Shown: positions 1 to 9,757, counted from the stretch's first letter. The stretch: DNA of 64,000 nucleotides from Dimorphilus gyrociliatus (GCA_904063045.1 CAJFCJ010000113.1:17444-81443), one strand, 5' to 3'. A program made the numbers and translations. The notes: generated by a model not told the origin, from the sequence alone.

Positions 1-918
1 TAAAAATACCAACTTTGTCAAAAAATATAGAAAACAAAATTCTCACAAAGAAAATTTTGAACAGAAAATTCAAATCAAAAAAACCTGACAACCAAAAATT
101 AAAAATACTTGTAGAAAGAATAAATAACAAATAGATGTAAAGTTTTCCCTGAAAGGAGGGTTGTAATAATTTTCAAAGAAACATTACCAGTTAACATTAT
201 CATATATATTAATTAGAGTAAAAGACTACCAGAGCTGTGTAGTTTGGTGGCGTAGAGTAATATTGTATTTAAAGGATTTTTTGTATGGTATTAATAGGGT
301 ATTTCAACCTTCCTGTGCAAAAACATTGGTCAGCTCTATTCTACAATAGATAAGTAGTATTGAACTAGTATTGCACTGTGCTGATAGCACAGACAGAGAT
401 AAGCAGGCTTGACTATTGATTAAATTTTGTTAACTCTTAGTTTTTTGATTTTGGCTAATGAATGGATTGGGATAAGATTTTAGGTTTTAATATTAGTTTT
501 AAAAAAATTTAAGGTAATTTCAACACAAATTATCAATAGAACAAACTCAAAATGTTTACCAACAATGCTATATTAGTTCAAAGTCACCATTCATTGAATA
601 TCAAGGACTCATCAGGGTCTACTACTACTTTTAATGCAATGTTGACTCCTTAGTCTTCAAACTATAAATGAACCATGTGATCAACTATAAATAAGATTAT
701 GCAATGCCAACAATTATGTGGGAAAATTAAAATAATAAAACAAACCATCTGAAAAAACTGATAACCTAACTAATTTGCCTGTGAGAACTTTCTACAAACT
801 TGTCAAAAGAGATAAGAATATGTAATTATACCACAATTATGCAACAAAGATCTATTGAAGAAGGCCAACCCTTGAAAGTCAAGCTATTATTGCCAATGCT
901 GAACCATCAGTGGGATAT
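1..918. other. non-coding flank left of Gypsy1
   Basis: No convincing coding sequence is visible; the short open frames here have no recognisable domain and are interrupted in every plausible reading. The only explainable segment is a Gypsy2-type LTR fragment near 322-420, listed separately. The last bases before 919 do not match the bases after 7948, so no target-site duplication is visible for Gypsy1. Confidence 0.6.
322..420 (+). repeat. fragment of Gypsy2-type LTR (5' part)
   Basis: This stretch matches the first part of the 935-bp LTR at 49290-50224: the 'gtcagct.tattctacaatag' block, then the 'gtagtattgaac.agtattg' block, then 'gataagcag'. It is diverged and has no downstream LTR body, so it is an old truncated copy. 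Confidence 0.65.
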
Positions 919-1553
919 TGTACTGCTCTTGCTGGCAAAATCTATGCGTTTGCAAGTTATAACAATACTGGTTCTACTCGAACCTTTAAACAAATGTTTA
1001 AATTAAAACGGTTTATTCGCAATAATAATACTTAAGCAAGTAACAATATGAGAGTTCGATAGCAGAGTAGATAGTTTGTAAAAGCAGGTTGCCAAATTAC
1101 CAAACTGTCTTCCAATGTTGAGGAGTAGATGGATGGTTCCAGTGGAGGTTGTTTCCAGATGATTTTCCCAGGTCCTTGGGTCCAGATGGAAGCTGCATGC
1201 CAAATGAGAATAATAAGGATTTATATACTTTGAGGTTTGTCTCTGACATCCAATCATCACTTTACAGTTGCCAAAATGTGTAGTTCATATTTATCTTTAG
1301 TAACAGGATGTTACAAGGTTCAACATTTAGGAAGGTTAATTGAATTATAACTTGGCCACACCCTAGGCAAGTTAATTAAATTATAACTTGGCCAAACCTT
1401 TATTGGTAATTAAAGATGAACCTTCAAGCTGACTAATCAGACTTATGTTTGGCCAATGTTTTAGCATTTTCTTGCGTAGGTTTTAAGATGTACATGTATA
1501 TGTTGCATAAAATAATAGAGTTCAAGCATGTAAAATATAACCAAAGTTGTACA
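919..1553 (-). repeat. 3' LTR of Gypsy1
   Basis: 635 bp, essentially identical to 7314-7948 apart from about three substitutions. It starts TGTAC and ends GTACA. On the minus strand it carries a TATA-like box ('gtatataaatcc', about 1218-1229) and an AATAAA signal (complement of 1010-1015). It is adjacent to a purine-rich tract on the pol side. Confidence 0.92.
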
Positions 1554-1567
1554 ACTTCCCCTTCTTT
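1554..1567 (-). other. polypurine tract of Gypsy1
   Basis: On the minus strand the bases directly before the 3' LTR read 'aaagaaggggaagt', an almost pure purine run in the position where plus-strand DNA synthesis is primed in LTR retrotransposons. Confidence 0.7.
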
Positions 1568-1583
1568 GTGAAGATGAGTCCCT

Positions 1584-4500
1584 TCATCTTGATTTAATGA
1601 GAATTACAGGTGGTTGTTCTTCTTCATTAGTTTGATGTTGACTAAAGCTACAACTTTGTTTCATTAGTTTTGGGTTTTCAGGAGAGTTATCTGTGCTCTC
1701 ACTTGGGGTAGCAATTTCTTCTCTTTGTTTTCTTCTTCCAATAATATAGTTGAAAATGATGATACATACCATTGACACTACAATACTCAAACAAATATTT
1801 CGTATGATAACATAAAGTGTTTTCCCAGGTTTATAGTACCAACTATGGAAAAACTGTTTAATTCCAGATAAATTGGGTACAATGCCATTTTTCTCTGCAA
1901 CAGTGACCATGTTATCATACCTTGCCTGCTTCTGTTCCAGTGAACTGATAACTTGCTTAATTTTTGAGTGCTGGTATGCAATATCCTTCTTTACCCCATG
2001 GTGGAGTAGATCAGCTAATCTGGCAATTTCAATTTTTGGTTCAGAAAGGTGATTGTGGATATGTAACTGCATGGATTTTGCAGACACAGTGTGAAATCTG
2101 CATCCTCTTTCTGAATAATACACATATGTTTTGTCTTTCATTGGTTGGTTTCTTATAGGATTTAATGGGTTGTGAGTTGTTTTGTAGAATAACTTGTTAA
2201 ACTTACACTCATTATAGGTAATCTCTTCAGGATTGACTTGCTGTAAAACATGAGTAACTGGTTCTACTTGGAAAAGCAGGTTGTTCATGGTGACAAGTAG
2301 AAATTGAGAACATTTGTTATTCTTTTTTATCATGCTTAAGTCACAAACTACTTCTGTTGAGGCTATTGGTGAACATTGTTTAATTATAGCTAATTCTCCC
2401 ATCTGACTACTGTGCATTCCCAACTCATTTGTTAACACTGTGGTCAATTGAGGATCCAAATTTGCTAGTAATGCCATCATTCTGCTTCTTTGAACAAATT
2501 GATTGCAGAGAAGACTTGACAGCTGTTGGGTAAACTTTTTTAAATTCTTAAAATTTGAATCAATACCATGTAGTAAGGTAGATGTTTGGGCAGCTTCTCT
2601 CATTTCCAATGGGAATTTGTGGTATGGGTTTTTACTTATCTTATGTTTCAGTTTTGCTTCCTTCTTCATCTGCTTTTTAGCCATTCTCATGTGTAGAGTA
2701 AAATAAATTCCTTCATAGGTAATCTTAAATTCTCTGGCTGGTGGTCCTTTATACCATATGCCCAATGTTGGTAATACCTTCTTTTTGATTCTTTTCTCAC
2801 TGTATACATATTTTGAAATCGTCACAGATTGTCTTGTTGCCCTTGTCCAATTGACTGCTTGCAGCATTTCTTGGATATAATAGTTATCCAGCTCCCAGTA
2901 AGATGGACTAATGGGTTGTTGTAGATGATATATCACAACTTCCTTGAGTGTGCCTTTATTTCTCATTAGTTTATACTTTGTGTTTGTTTCTCTGTACCAT
3001 TGGTTAAGACTTGGTAAGGGGTTGTTTTGCTTGTATAGTATAATTTGTTCTTTTGCCATGATGGATTTACAGAAGGCTGTAGCTCTTAACTGTACCAATT
3101 GCTGCTGGTGATTGAATACAAATAGTACATTTGTTTCAGGAGAGGTAGTATGCATTGTTACATCAATCAGTGTTCTTGTGCTGGTGCCAAAAAGAAGTTC
3201 CTGGGGTGGTAGTCTTGTACTTCCTACAGGTGATTGATTCAAAAATGCTTGAATCAAGGGTAGGTTTGCAACCCAGTTATGCTGATTTTCTTCCACCACT
3301 AATTTATTGATTTCCTTCCTCACTTCTCTATTTCTTCGTTCAACTAGTCCATTGCTCTGGCTTCTATAAGCTGTTGTTTGGATTTTCTCAATACCTAATA
3401 CCTTCATAAACTCTTTAAAAGCTTTACCAACAAAGTTTCTTCCTTGATCTGTCAACATTTGTTTTGGAATTCCAAAAATGGGAAAAAATCTGTTGAAAAG
3501 AAGGTTTGCAATTTCTTTACTGGTTTGCTGTTTGAGTGCATATAAAACTGTGTATCTACTGAAATGATCCACTATCACAAGTATGAATCTGTATGACTTA
3601 ACCATGGGTAAGGGTCCCATTATATCCATGGCTACCAACTCCATTGGTGATGCAGGGTGAAAGGTTTCTACCAAAGGGTATACTCTACTCCTACCATTCA
3701 TTTGTTCACACAAAGTGCAATCCTTTATTGAATTCTCAATCATAACCTTTAATTTTGGGTGCCAAAAGGTCTTTGTAATTATTTGTAATGTCATTCTGGG
3801 TCCATGGTGATTGTGAATTTTATTTTTATGGAATTTAGGGAGCAGAGTTAGCATCAAATGGTCAGGTAAAACCAGAATGTTTCTTTCTTCAAGGATAATC
3901 CAGATCATTTCCTTGTGAACAAACATCTCCATTATGAAAGGTGTAAAAGTTCCAAAATAAGGAATAGGTAGCTGACCATCCAATGTTAAATATTCTTTAA
4001 TTGATTTTAAATTCACATCTTTTTCTTGCTCTGACTGTAAGTCAACAGAAGACAAATCAATTTTCTCTTCACTGTTATCACTGGTAGCTACAAAAGTTAA
4101 TTCTGGTGTATGTTCATACTGTTCCATTTTAACTGAAATAGAGGGAGAATTCTCCTTTTTGATCTTTCCATGAATTAGCTCTTCAAATGTTACTTTCCTT
4201 GGGGGTGTATATTCTTCTAATCTTGTTAATGCATCTGCTCTATTTTTTCGTCCTGTCACATAGTTAATTGTAAATTTTAAATCCATTAAAGCCATGACCC
4301 ATTTTGCTGTGCTGACATTCAATTTGTTTTGCTTAAATGTTTGTACTAGACTCTGATGGTCAGTATATAAAAAGAATGGCTTGTCTTGAAGGTAATGTAA
4401 AAATTTCTTTACAACCCAGTAAACCCCAAATGCTTCCTTTTGATAGGCTGCATATTTCATTTGATTATTGTTGAATTGTTTTGAAGCGTAGGCAATGGGT

Positions 4501-5609
4501 TTCATTGTTTTCTTCCCATTCTCATCTACATAAACTTGTTCAAGAACTCCTCCTACAGCTACATTCGATGCATCTGTTGTTAAGTGAAAATCTTTAGCAA
4601 AATCAGGTAGTTGTAATACAGGAGGGTTAACTACTGCATCTCTCAACTTGAAAAATGATTGCTTGGCTTCCTCAGTCCATTGCAATTTATCCTTTTTCCC
4701 ATGTAGTTTCATTAACATATACAGAGGTTTAGCTACTCTTGCAAAATCTTGTATAAATTTTCTGTAATAGCCACAAAATGCAACAAAGCTTAGTAGTGAA
4801 TTTGCAAACACTGGTGGCTGTAAATTATATAATTTATCTGTCTTGGACTTATCTGTTTCAATCCCCTTTTCTGATACAATGTGTCCCAAGAATTGAACTT
4901 GTTCTTTCAAAAACACACATTTACTTAGTTTAATCTTAAAATTGTACTTTTGAATCTGTTGAAGAATGGTCTCCAATGCTTCCCAATGTTGGTCCAGCGA
5001 CTTGGTAAATATTATTATGTCATCAAGGTAGTTTAGGCACAAATGCTTTACATCCTTTAGCACAAATGAATTCATTACATAACTAAAATGAGGAGGGGCA
5101 TTGGTTAATCCAAAAGGCATCTTAATAAATTCAAACAAGCCAAAAGGTGTAATAAATGCTGTTTTAGACCTATCTTCTTTCTTGATGTTAATGTGGTGGT
5201 ATGCACTTGTCAAATCCATTGTAGAAAAGAATTTATTTCCTCCTCCCAAATGGTCAAAAAGATCATCTTGATTTGGCAGTGGATACTTGTTTTTAACTGT
5301 CATTTTGTTTAGTTTTCTATAATCTACACACATTCGTAGACTACCTTCCTTCTTTCTTACGAAAACAATTGGTGAAGCCCAATTGCTCTTGCTTGGTTGA
5401 ATAACTTTGCTTTTTACCAATTCAGCTATCTGTTGCTTACATTCTTCTTGTTTTTGAGGAGGCATTCTATATGGCCTTTGTCTATATGGTGTTGAACCTG
5501 GTTCAAGAGTTATTTCCAAGGGTGGTACCTCTGGATTGCCAATATCAAATCTGTCTTCTGCAATAGTTTCTTTATATTTTGCCAGAATTTGGGTAACTTT
5601 GTTCTTCAT
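1584..5609 (-). CDS. pol: Gypsy1 pol polyprotein (RT, RNase H, integrase) continuing into env-like region
   Basis: The ORF has 1341 codons. The reverse transcriptase (about residues 20-260) has the conserved 'WASPIVFVRKK', 'MPFGLTNAP' and catalytic 'YLDD' (about 195). The linker 'FCGYYRKF' leads to RNase H, whose 'TTDAS' is near 345. Integrase shows the HHCC zinc-binding region (about 595-640) and the D, D, E catalytic residues in 'MDIMGP', 'TDQGRNF' and 'NGLVERR'. Beyond about residue 880 the protein no longer matches integrase. It then has Cys-rich ectodomain-like sequence, a hydrophobic span near 1270-1295 and a short basic cytoplasmic tail, as in an envelope glycoprotein. The integrase C-terminus and env signal region seen in the 61.6-62.9 kb relative are absent here, implying an internal deletion. 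The start codon overlaps the gag stop as ATGA. Confidence 0.9.
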   Translation of the reverse strand: MKNKVTQILAKYKETIAEDRFDIGNPEVPPLEITLEPGSTPYRQRPYRMPPQKQEECKQQIAELVKSKVIQPSKSNWASPIVFVRKKEGSLRMCVDYRKLNKMTVKNKYPLPNQDDLFDHLGGGNKFFSTMDLTSAYHHINIKKEDRSKTAFITPFGLFEFIKMPFGLTNAPPHFSYVMNSFVLKDVKHLCLNYLDDIIIFTKSLDQHWEALETILQQIQKYNFKIKLSKCVFLKEQVQFLGHIVSEKGIETDKSKTDKLYNLQPPVFANSLLSFVAFCGYYRKFIQDFARVAKPLYMLMKLHGKKDKLQWTEEAKQSFFKLRDAVVNPPVLQLPDFAKDFHLTTDASNVAVGGVLEQVYVDENGKKTMKPIAYASKQFNNNQMKYAAYQKEAFGVYWVVKKFLHYLQDKPFFLYTDHQSLVQTFKQNKLNVSTAKWVMALMDLKFTINYVTGRKNRADALTRLEEYTPPRKVTFEELIHGKIKKENSPSISVKMEQYEHTPELTFVATSDNSEEKIDLSSVDLQSEQEKDVNLKSIKEYLTLDGQLPIPYFGTFTPFIMEMFVHKEMIWIILEERNILVLPDHLMLTLLPKFHKNKIHNHHGPRMTLQIITKTFWHPKLKVMIENSIKDCTLCEQMNGRSRVYPLVETFHPASPMELVAMDIMGPLPMVKSYRFILVIVDHFSRYTVLYALKQQTSKEIANLLFNRFFPIFGIPKQMLTDQGRNFVGKAFKEFMKVLGIEKIQTTAYRSQSNGLVERRNREVRKEINKLVVEENQHNWVANLPLIQAFLNQSPVGSTRLPPQELLFGTSTRTLIDVTMHTTSPETNVLFVFNHQQQLVQLRATAFCKSIMAKEQIILYKQNNPLPSLNQWYRETNTKYKLMRNKGTLKEVVIYHLQQPISPSYWELDNYYIQEMLQAVNWTRATRQSVTISKYVYSEKRIKKKVLPTLGIWYKGPPAREFKITYEGIYFTLHMRMAKKQMKKEAKLKHKISKNPYHKFPLEMREAAQTSTLLHGIDSNFKNLKKFTQQLSSLLCNQFVQRSRMMALLANLDPQLTTVLTNELGMHSSQMGELAIIKQCSPIASTEVVCDLSMIKKNNKCSQFLLVTMNNLLFQVEPVTHVLQQVNPEEITYNECKFNKLFYKTTHNPLNPIRNQPMKDKTYVYYSERGCRFHTVSAKSMQLHIHNHLSEPKIEIARLADLLHHGVKKDIAYQHSKIKQVISSLEQKQARYDNMVTVAEKNGIVPNLSGIKQFFHSWYYKPGKTLYVIIRNICLSIVVSMVCIIIFNYIIGRRKQREEIATPSESTDNSPENPKLMKQSCSFSQHQTNEEEQPPVILIKSR

Positions 5610-7159
5610 CTCGGATTTTCTTGTTCAATTGTTGTCTGAAGGGTATGTATTTGACTCTCATTCTTTTTCATAATAAGAGGAACTGGGTAAAATCCTTTGA
5701 AAGATAAGTGTTGTGTTCCAACAGGGTAATTCTTTTCTGTACCTGGCTGGAGTATAATCTGTCTCTTGCCAAAGTCAAGGGTAGCTCCATTTTGTTGTAG
5801 AAAGTCACACCCAATAATACATTGTTGTGTAATGATTTTGTTGATCAGAAAGCGTTGTTTAATAATCTTTCCATTAAAATAAAGTCTGAGAATGATTTCT
5901 CCACATATCTCGATGCTATTTCCTGAAGCATCTCTAGCATTTTTCACAGTTTGTTCTGGGAAGGATGCTTTTCCTTGAACTTGTCTTAATACCTTTTTTG
6001 AAATGAAAGATCTGTCACTACCAGAGTCTATCAAGGCATCAAACTTAAAACCAGTATTAGTTTCAAATTGTCCAATAAATGTTGAAGCATTTCGCTCAGA
6101 TTGTTTGCTTTGTAACAGCTGACAAGTGGATTCGTCACTATCTGAAAAACAGAGAATATCTTGAACTTCGTCGTTTTCTGACATGCTTTCATTGTCTAAT
6201 GTTTCTAATTTTTGTAGCTTAGGTTCCTCTTTCAGTATCGTCTTTGCTGGTTGATTTTTCTTATAATACCTATTTGTTGTAGTTGGTGCATACTTTTGGA
6301 CTTTTTGGCTTGAAAACTTTTCTTTAGTAGCATTTTTGTTGTCAGGTACATGCTTTCTATTCCAGAAATTTGGGGTTTCTGTAGAAGCATCTTTTCTGAT
6401 TACCTGGGTCTTTTTGGTCTCTTTTCTTTGTTGAGTTTCCAATTTTGACACCATTGTGATCGGTTTTCTTTGAGTTAGTTTTAATGAAGTTTCTGCTTGC
6501 TTAGCAGCCTCATATAGTTCTGCCAATGTTTGACATTTAGGATGTAAGGTGTACACTAAATGTAGAATATCCTGTTGTAATCCTCTTTGTAAAACTTCCA
6601 TCAGTTTTATTTCTTTCATAGTTGCAAGCAATTGTGGTTCCATTGGTCTAGGTGGAGAAAACCTCTTTATCAATTTCTTTGCTCTATTAACAAACTGAAC
6701 CACACTTTCGCCATTCATTTGCTTTAAGTTAAGCAATTTCTCTTGATACTCCAAAGGATCCAGATCAAATTCGTCATGGAGGGCTTTCCATATTTCCTCC
6801 ACAGTAGGCTCTCCATCCAGAGCCAACACCAAATCCTTTGCAGGACCAGTTAAATAATCTAAAAGATTTGCTTTCACAACATCTTCTCCTATCCAACCAT
6901 AAGCATAACATGCCTGATTAAAGTCTTCTTTGAATTTTGAACACTCCTTGCTTCCATCATACAACTTGAGAATAGTTCTTTGAGGGCGGTCCCAAGCAGC
7001 CCTTAATGCTTGAATTACTGTTGTGATATCAACATTTGGGTTCTGTGCTGGGTGATGTGTTCCATCTCCATGATCTGTTGGAATTGTGATTCGATTTCTT
7101 TTCATTTCACTCACCAATCTATCATAGTCTTCAATTAGTCTTTGTTGCCTTTCTGACAT
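5606..7159 (-). CDS. gag: Gypsy1 gag-protease polyprotein
   Basis: The ORF has 517 codons. Residues about 60-230 form a Ty3/gypsy capsid-like region, with 'LKLYDGSKECSKFKEDF' near the start and 'QMNGESVVQFVNRAKKL' later. There is no CCHC zinc knuckle. A basic linker follows, then an acidic patch, then an aspartic protease with 'ALIDSGSDRSFIS' (about 375) and 'IIGCDFLQQNGATLDF', which match the active-site and flap/C-terminal motifs of retropepsins. The ORF stops at the ATGA overlap with pol. In the relative at 8.25 kb the same junction has one more base and reads straight through, so this stop probably results from a one-base deletion rather than a designed frameshift site. Confidence 0.9.
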   Translation of the reverse strand: MSERQQRLIEDYDRLVSEMKRNRITIPTDHGDGTHHPAQNPNVDITTVIQALRAAWDRPQRTILKLYDGSKECSKFKEDFNQACYAYGWIGEDVVKANLLDYLTGPAKDLVLALDGEPTVEEIWKALHDEFDLDPLEYQEKLLNLKQMNGESVVQFVNRAKKLIKRFSPPRPMEPQLLATMKEIKLMEVLQRGLQQDILHLVYTLHPKCQTLAELYEAAKQAETSLKLTQRKPITMVSKLETQQRKETKKTQVIRKDASTETPNFWNRKHVPDNKNATKEKFSSQKVQKYAPTTTNRYYKKNQPAKTILKEEPKLQKLETLDNESMSENDEVQDILCFSDSDESTCQLLQSKQSERNASTFIGQFETNTGFKFDALIDSGSDRSFISKKVLRQVQGKASFPEQTVKNARDASGNSIEICGEIILRLYFNGKIIKQRFLINKIITQQCIIGCDFLQQNGATLDFGKRQIILQPGTEKNYPVGTQHLSFKGFYPVPLIMKKNESQIHTLQTTIEQENPR

Positions 7160-7290
7160 TCCTGCTGGCTGAATTGTAATTGTTGGAGTTGCTGGGGTTG
7201 AAGGGTTAGAGTCTGTAACTGCCCCAGTGGATTTCCATTTCTCCTTCTGCCATATTTACTTTCTCAAAACTTTTGAATAAACCAAAAGAA

Positions 7291-7309
7291 TATCCTGTCG
7301 ACTGCGCCA
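7291..7309 (-). other. primer-binding site of Gypsy1 (tRNA-Ser)
   Basis: On the minus strand, five bases after the 5' LTR, the sequence is TGGCGCAGTCGACAGGATA. It begins TGG, complementary to the tRNA CCA end, and the next bases are complementary to the 3' acceptor and T-arm region of eukaryotic tRNA-Ser (which starts GCAGTCG). Gypsy2 shares the first 15 bases. Confidence 0.8.
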
Positions 7310-7313
7310 AATT

Positions 7314-7948
7314 TGTACTGCTCTTGCTGGCAAAATCTATGCGTTTGCAAGTTATAACAATACTGGTTCTACTCGAACCTTTAAACAAATGTTTAAATTA
7401 AAACGGTTTATTCGCAATAATAATACTTAAGCAAGTAACAATATGAGAGTTCGATAGCAGAGTAGATAGTTTGTAAAAGCAGGTTGCCAAATTACCAAAC
7501 TGTCTTCCAATGTTGAGGAGTAGATGGATGGTTCCAGTGGAGGTTGTTTCCAGATGATTTTCCCAGGTCCTTGGGTCCAGATGGAAGCTGCATGCCAAAT
7601 GAGAATAATGAGGATTTATATACTTTGAGGTTTGTCTCTGACATCCAATCATCACTTTACAGTTGCCAAAATGTGTAGTTCATATTTATCTTTAGTAACA
7701 GGATGTTACAAGGTTCAACATTTAGGAAGGTTAATTGAATTATAACTTGGCCACACCCTAGGCAAGTTAATTAAATTATAACTTGGCCAAACCTTTATTG
7801 GTAATTAAAGATGAGCCTTCAAGCTGACTAATCAGACTTATGTTTGGCCAATGTTATAGCATTTTCTTGCGTAGGTTTTAAGATGTACATGTATATGTTG
7901 CATAAAATAATAGAGTTCAAGCATGTAAAATATAACCAAAGTTGTACA
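7314..7948 (-). repeat. 5' LTR of Gypsy1
   Basis: 635 bp with TG...CA ends. Compared with 919-1553 the visible differences are three single-base changes (in the 'aataaggat/aatgaggat', 'gatgaacct/gatgagcct' and 'gttttagc/gttatagc' contexts). It would provide the promoter for minus-strand transcription of Gypsy1. Confidence 0.92.
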
Positions 7949-7965
7949 AAATAAATATAAAAATA

Positions 7966-8050
7966 GGGTGCGAACGTACCCAGGTACGTTCGCACCCGCC
8001 CAGGGTACGTTCGCACCCGGGTACGTTCACACCCAGGTACGTTCGCACCC
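7966..8050. repeat. GC-rich alternating-orientation minisatellite (GGGTGCGAACGTACC)
   Basis: About five copies of a 15-base unit occur in alternating or head-to-head orientation; the first two form a perfect inverted repeat around CA. Base composition contrasts sharply with the AT-rich surroundings. The block sits exactly between the Gypsy1 LTR end and a truncated Gypsy1-like internal fragment. It resembles the terminal arrays of the MULE-like elements in layout but has a different unit; a related GGGTACATTTGCACCC motif is at about 57581. Confidence 0.8.
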
Positions 8051-8051
8051 C

Positions 8052-9283
8052 AACTCGTTTTTAACTGTCATTTTGTTTAGCTTTCTATAATCTACACACA
8101 TTTGTAGACTACCTTCCTTCTTTCTTATGAAAACAATTGGTGAAGCCCAATTGCTTTTGCTTGGTTGAATAACTTTCCTTTTTACCAACTCAGCTATCTG
8201 TTGCTTACATTCTTCTTGTTTTTGAGGTGGCATTCTATATGGCTTTTGTCTTTATGGCATTGAACCTGGTTCAAGAGTAATTTCCAAGGGTGGTACCTCT
8301 GGATTGCCAATATCAAATCTGTCTTCTGCAATAGTTTCTTTATATTTCGCCAGAATTTGGGTAACTTTTTCCTTCATCTCAGGATTTTCTTGTTCAATTG
8401 TTGTCTGAAGGGTATGTATTTGACTCTCATTCTTTTTCATAGTAAGAGGAACTGGGTAAAGTCCCTTGAAAGATAAGTGCTGTGTTCCAATAGAGTAATT
8501 CTTTTCCGTAACTGGCTGGAGTATAATTTGCCTCTTGCCAAAGTCAAGGGTAGCTCCATTTTGTTGTAGAAAGTCACACCCAATGATACATTGTTGTGTA
8601 ATGATTTTGTTGATCAGAAAGCATTGTTTAATAATTTTTCCATTAAAATAAAGTCTGAGTATGATTTCTCCACATATCTCTATGCTATTACCTGAAGCAT
8701 CTCTAGCATTTTTCACAGTTTGTTCTGGGAAGGACTCTTTTCCTTGAACTTGTCTTAATACCTTTTTTGAAATGAAAGATCTGTCACTACCAGAGTCTAT
8801 CAAGGCATCAAACTTAAAACCAGTATTAGTTTCAAATTGTCCAATAAATGTTGAATTTCGCTCAGATTGTTTGCTTTGATACAGCTGACAAATGGATTCT
8901 TCACTATCTGAAAAACAGAGAATATCTTGAACTTCATCATTTTCTGACATGCTTTCATTGTCTAATGTTTCTAATTTTTGTAGCTTAGGTTCCTCTTTCA
9001 GTATCATCTTGCTGGTTGATTTTTCTTATAATACCTGTTTGTTGGAGGTGGTGCATACTTTTGGACTTTTTGGCTTGAAAACTTTTCTTTAGTAGCATTT
9101 TTGTTGTCAGTAACATGCTTTCTATTCCAAAAATTTGGGGTTTCTGTAGCAGCATCTTTTCTAATCACCTGGGTCTTTTTGGGCTCTTTTCTTTGTTGAG
9201 TTTCCAATTTTGACACCATTGTGATTGGTTTTCTTTGAGTTAGTTTTTAATGAGGTTTCTGCTTGCTTAGCAGCATCATACAT
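8052..9283 (-). pseudogene. truncated Gypsy1-family gag-protease/RT fragment
   Basis: This internal fragment is without LTRs and is highly similar to Gypsy1 from about 5287 to 6510. In coding order it has the end of gag with a basic linker, the acidic patch, the protease ('ALIDSGSDRSFIS'), and the start of RT through 'WASPIVFIRKK' to 'YRKLNKMTVKN', where it stops at the minisatellite. It has frameshifts near 9004 and 9245 and a stop near 8255. It keeps one extra base at the gag/pol junction, so protease and RT are read in a single frame here. Confidence 0.85.
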
Positions 9284-9348
9284 AGGATACAAAACAATAT
9301 GCATTAAATATTGAACACAACACATATCACTATCAATAGGTCAACTGG

Positions 9349-9645
9349 CTAGTGTTTTAATTCTTTTATTGAGATATCTTTTACATATGGCCATTTTGCT
9401 CTCTCTACTTCAAAAGCTTTAATAATGTCAGCTGTTAGGGAATAGAATGGAGTTTTAAAGCAAAGATTCTTGTTAAGCCTGTGATGCCAGCCTTCAAGAT
9501 CATTATTTGTCCTTATAGCCTCACCATATACAGACCATACCTCTGGTTTATAAAATCCATTTATCCATTGTGTCTCAACATACTCCAATAGAGACTTCAT
9601 TTCAATGGGATTTAATTCTTTAATAGTCTTAAATGTTGAATATAG
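9349..9645 (-). pseudogene. MULE transposase C-terminal fragment
   Basis: On the minus strand this reads a block almost identical to the C-terminal part of the MULE-B transposase at 55.0-55.5 kb, including 'VETQWINGFYKPEVW' and 'DLEGWHHRLNKN'. It lacks the catalytic region and the N-terminus, and the upstream end runs straight into a minisatellite. It is a relic of a DNA transposon. Confidence 0.8.
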
Positions 9646-9757
9646 TTGAAAGGGTTGGCAATTGAAAGGGTCCGCAGTTGAAATGGTCCCCAAGCTGATT
9701 GAAAGGGCCTGCAAGTCAATTGAAAGGGTCCACAGGCTGATTGAAAGGGTCTGCAAG
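9646..9757. repeat. tandem array, unit about 21 bp (ATTGAAAGGGTCC core)
   Basis: Five to six imperfect copies of 'gattgaaagggtccacaggc'-like units abut the MULE transposase fragment. The GAAAGGGTCCac core is a variant of the GAAAACGTCCac core in the arrays of the other MULE-like elements, so it is probably a diverged subterminal array. Confidence 0.75.

Larger units (their letters stand above)
919..7948 (-). mobile_element. Gypsy1: near-complete Ty3/gypsy-type LTR retrotransposon with env-like region
   Basis: The element lies on the minus strand between two 635-bp LTRs (919-1553 and 7314-7948), both beginning TGTAC and ending GTACA. In transcription order it has the 5' LTR, a tRNA-Ser PBS, a gag-protease ORF, a pol ORF with RT, RNase H and integrase, an env-like C-terminal region with a transmembrane segment, a polypurine tract and the 3' LTR. 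The LTRs differ at only about three sites by eye, so the insertion looks recent. The bases flanking the two ends do not form a duplication, which suggests recombination between copies or an assembly join. A one-base deletion at the gag/pol junction and an apparent deletion between integrase and env suggest that this copy is not fully functional. Confidence 0.93.

Noticed and set aside
1003-1260. 85-residue ORF repeated at 7398-7655
   Set aside because: Both copies lie entirely inside the Gypsy1 LTRs and are identical because the LTRs are; there is no domain.
7966-8050. CRISPR-like array
   Set aside because: Units are in alternating orientation, spacers are a few bases, and the context is eukaryotic transposons.
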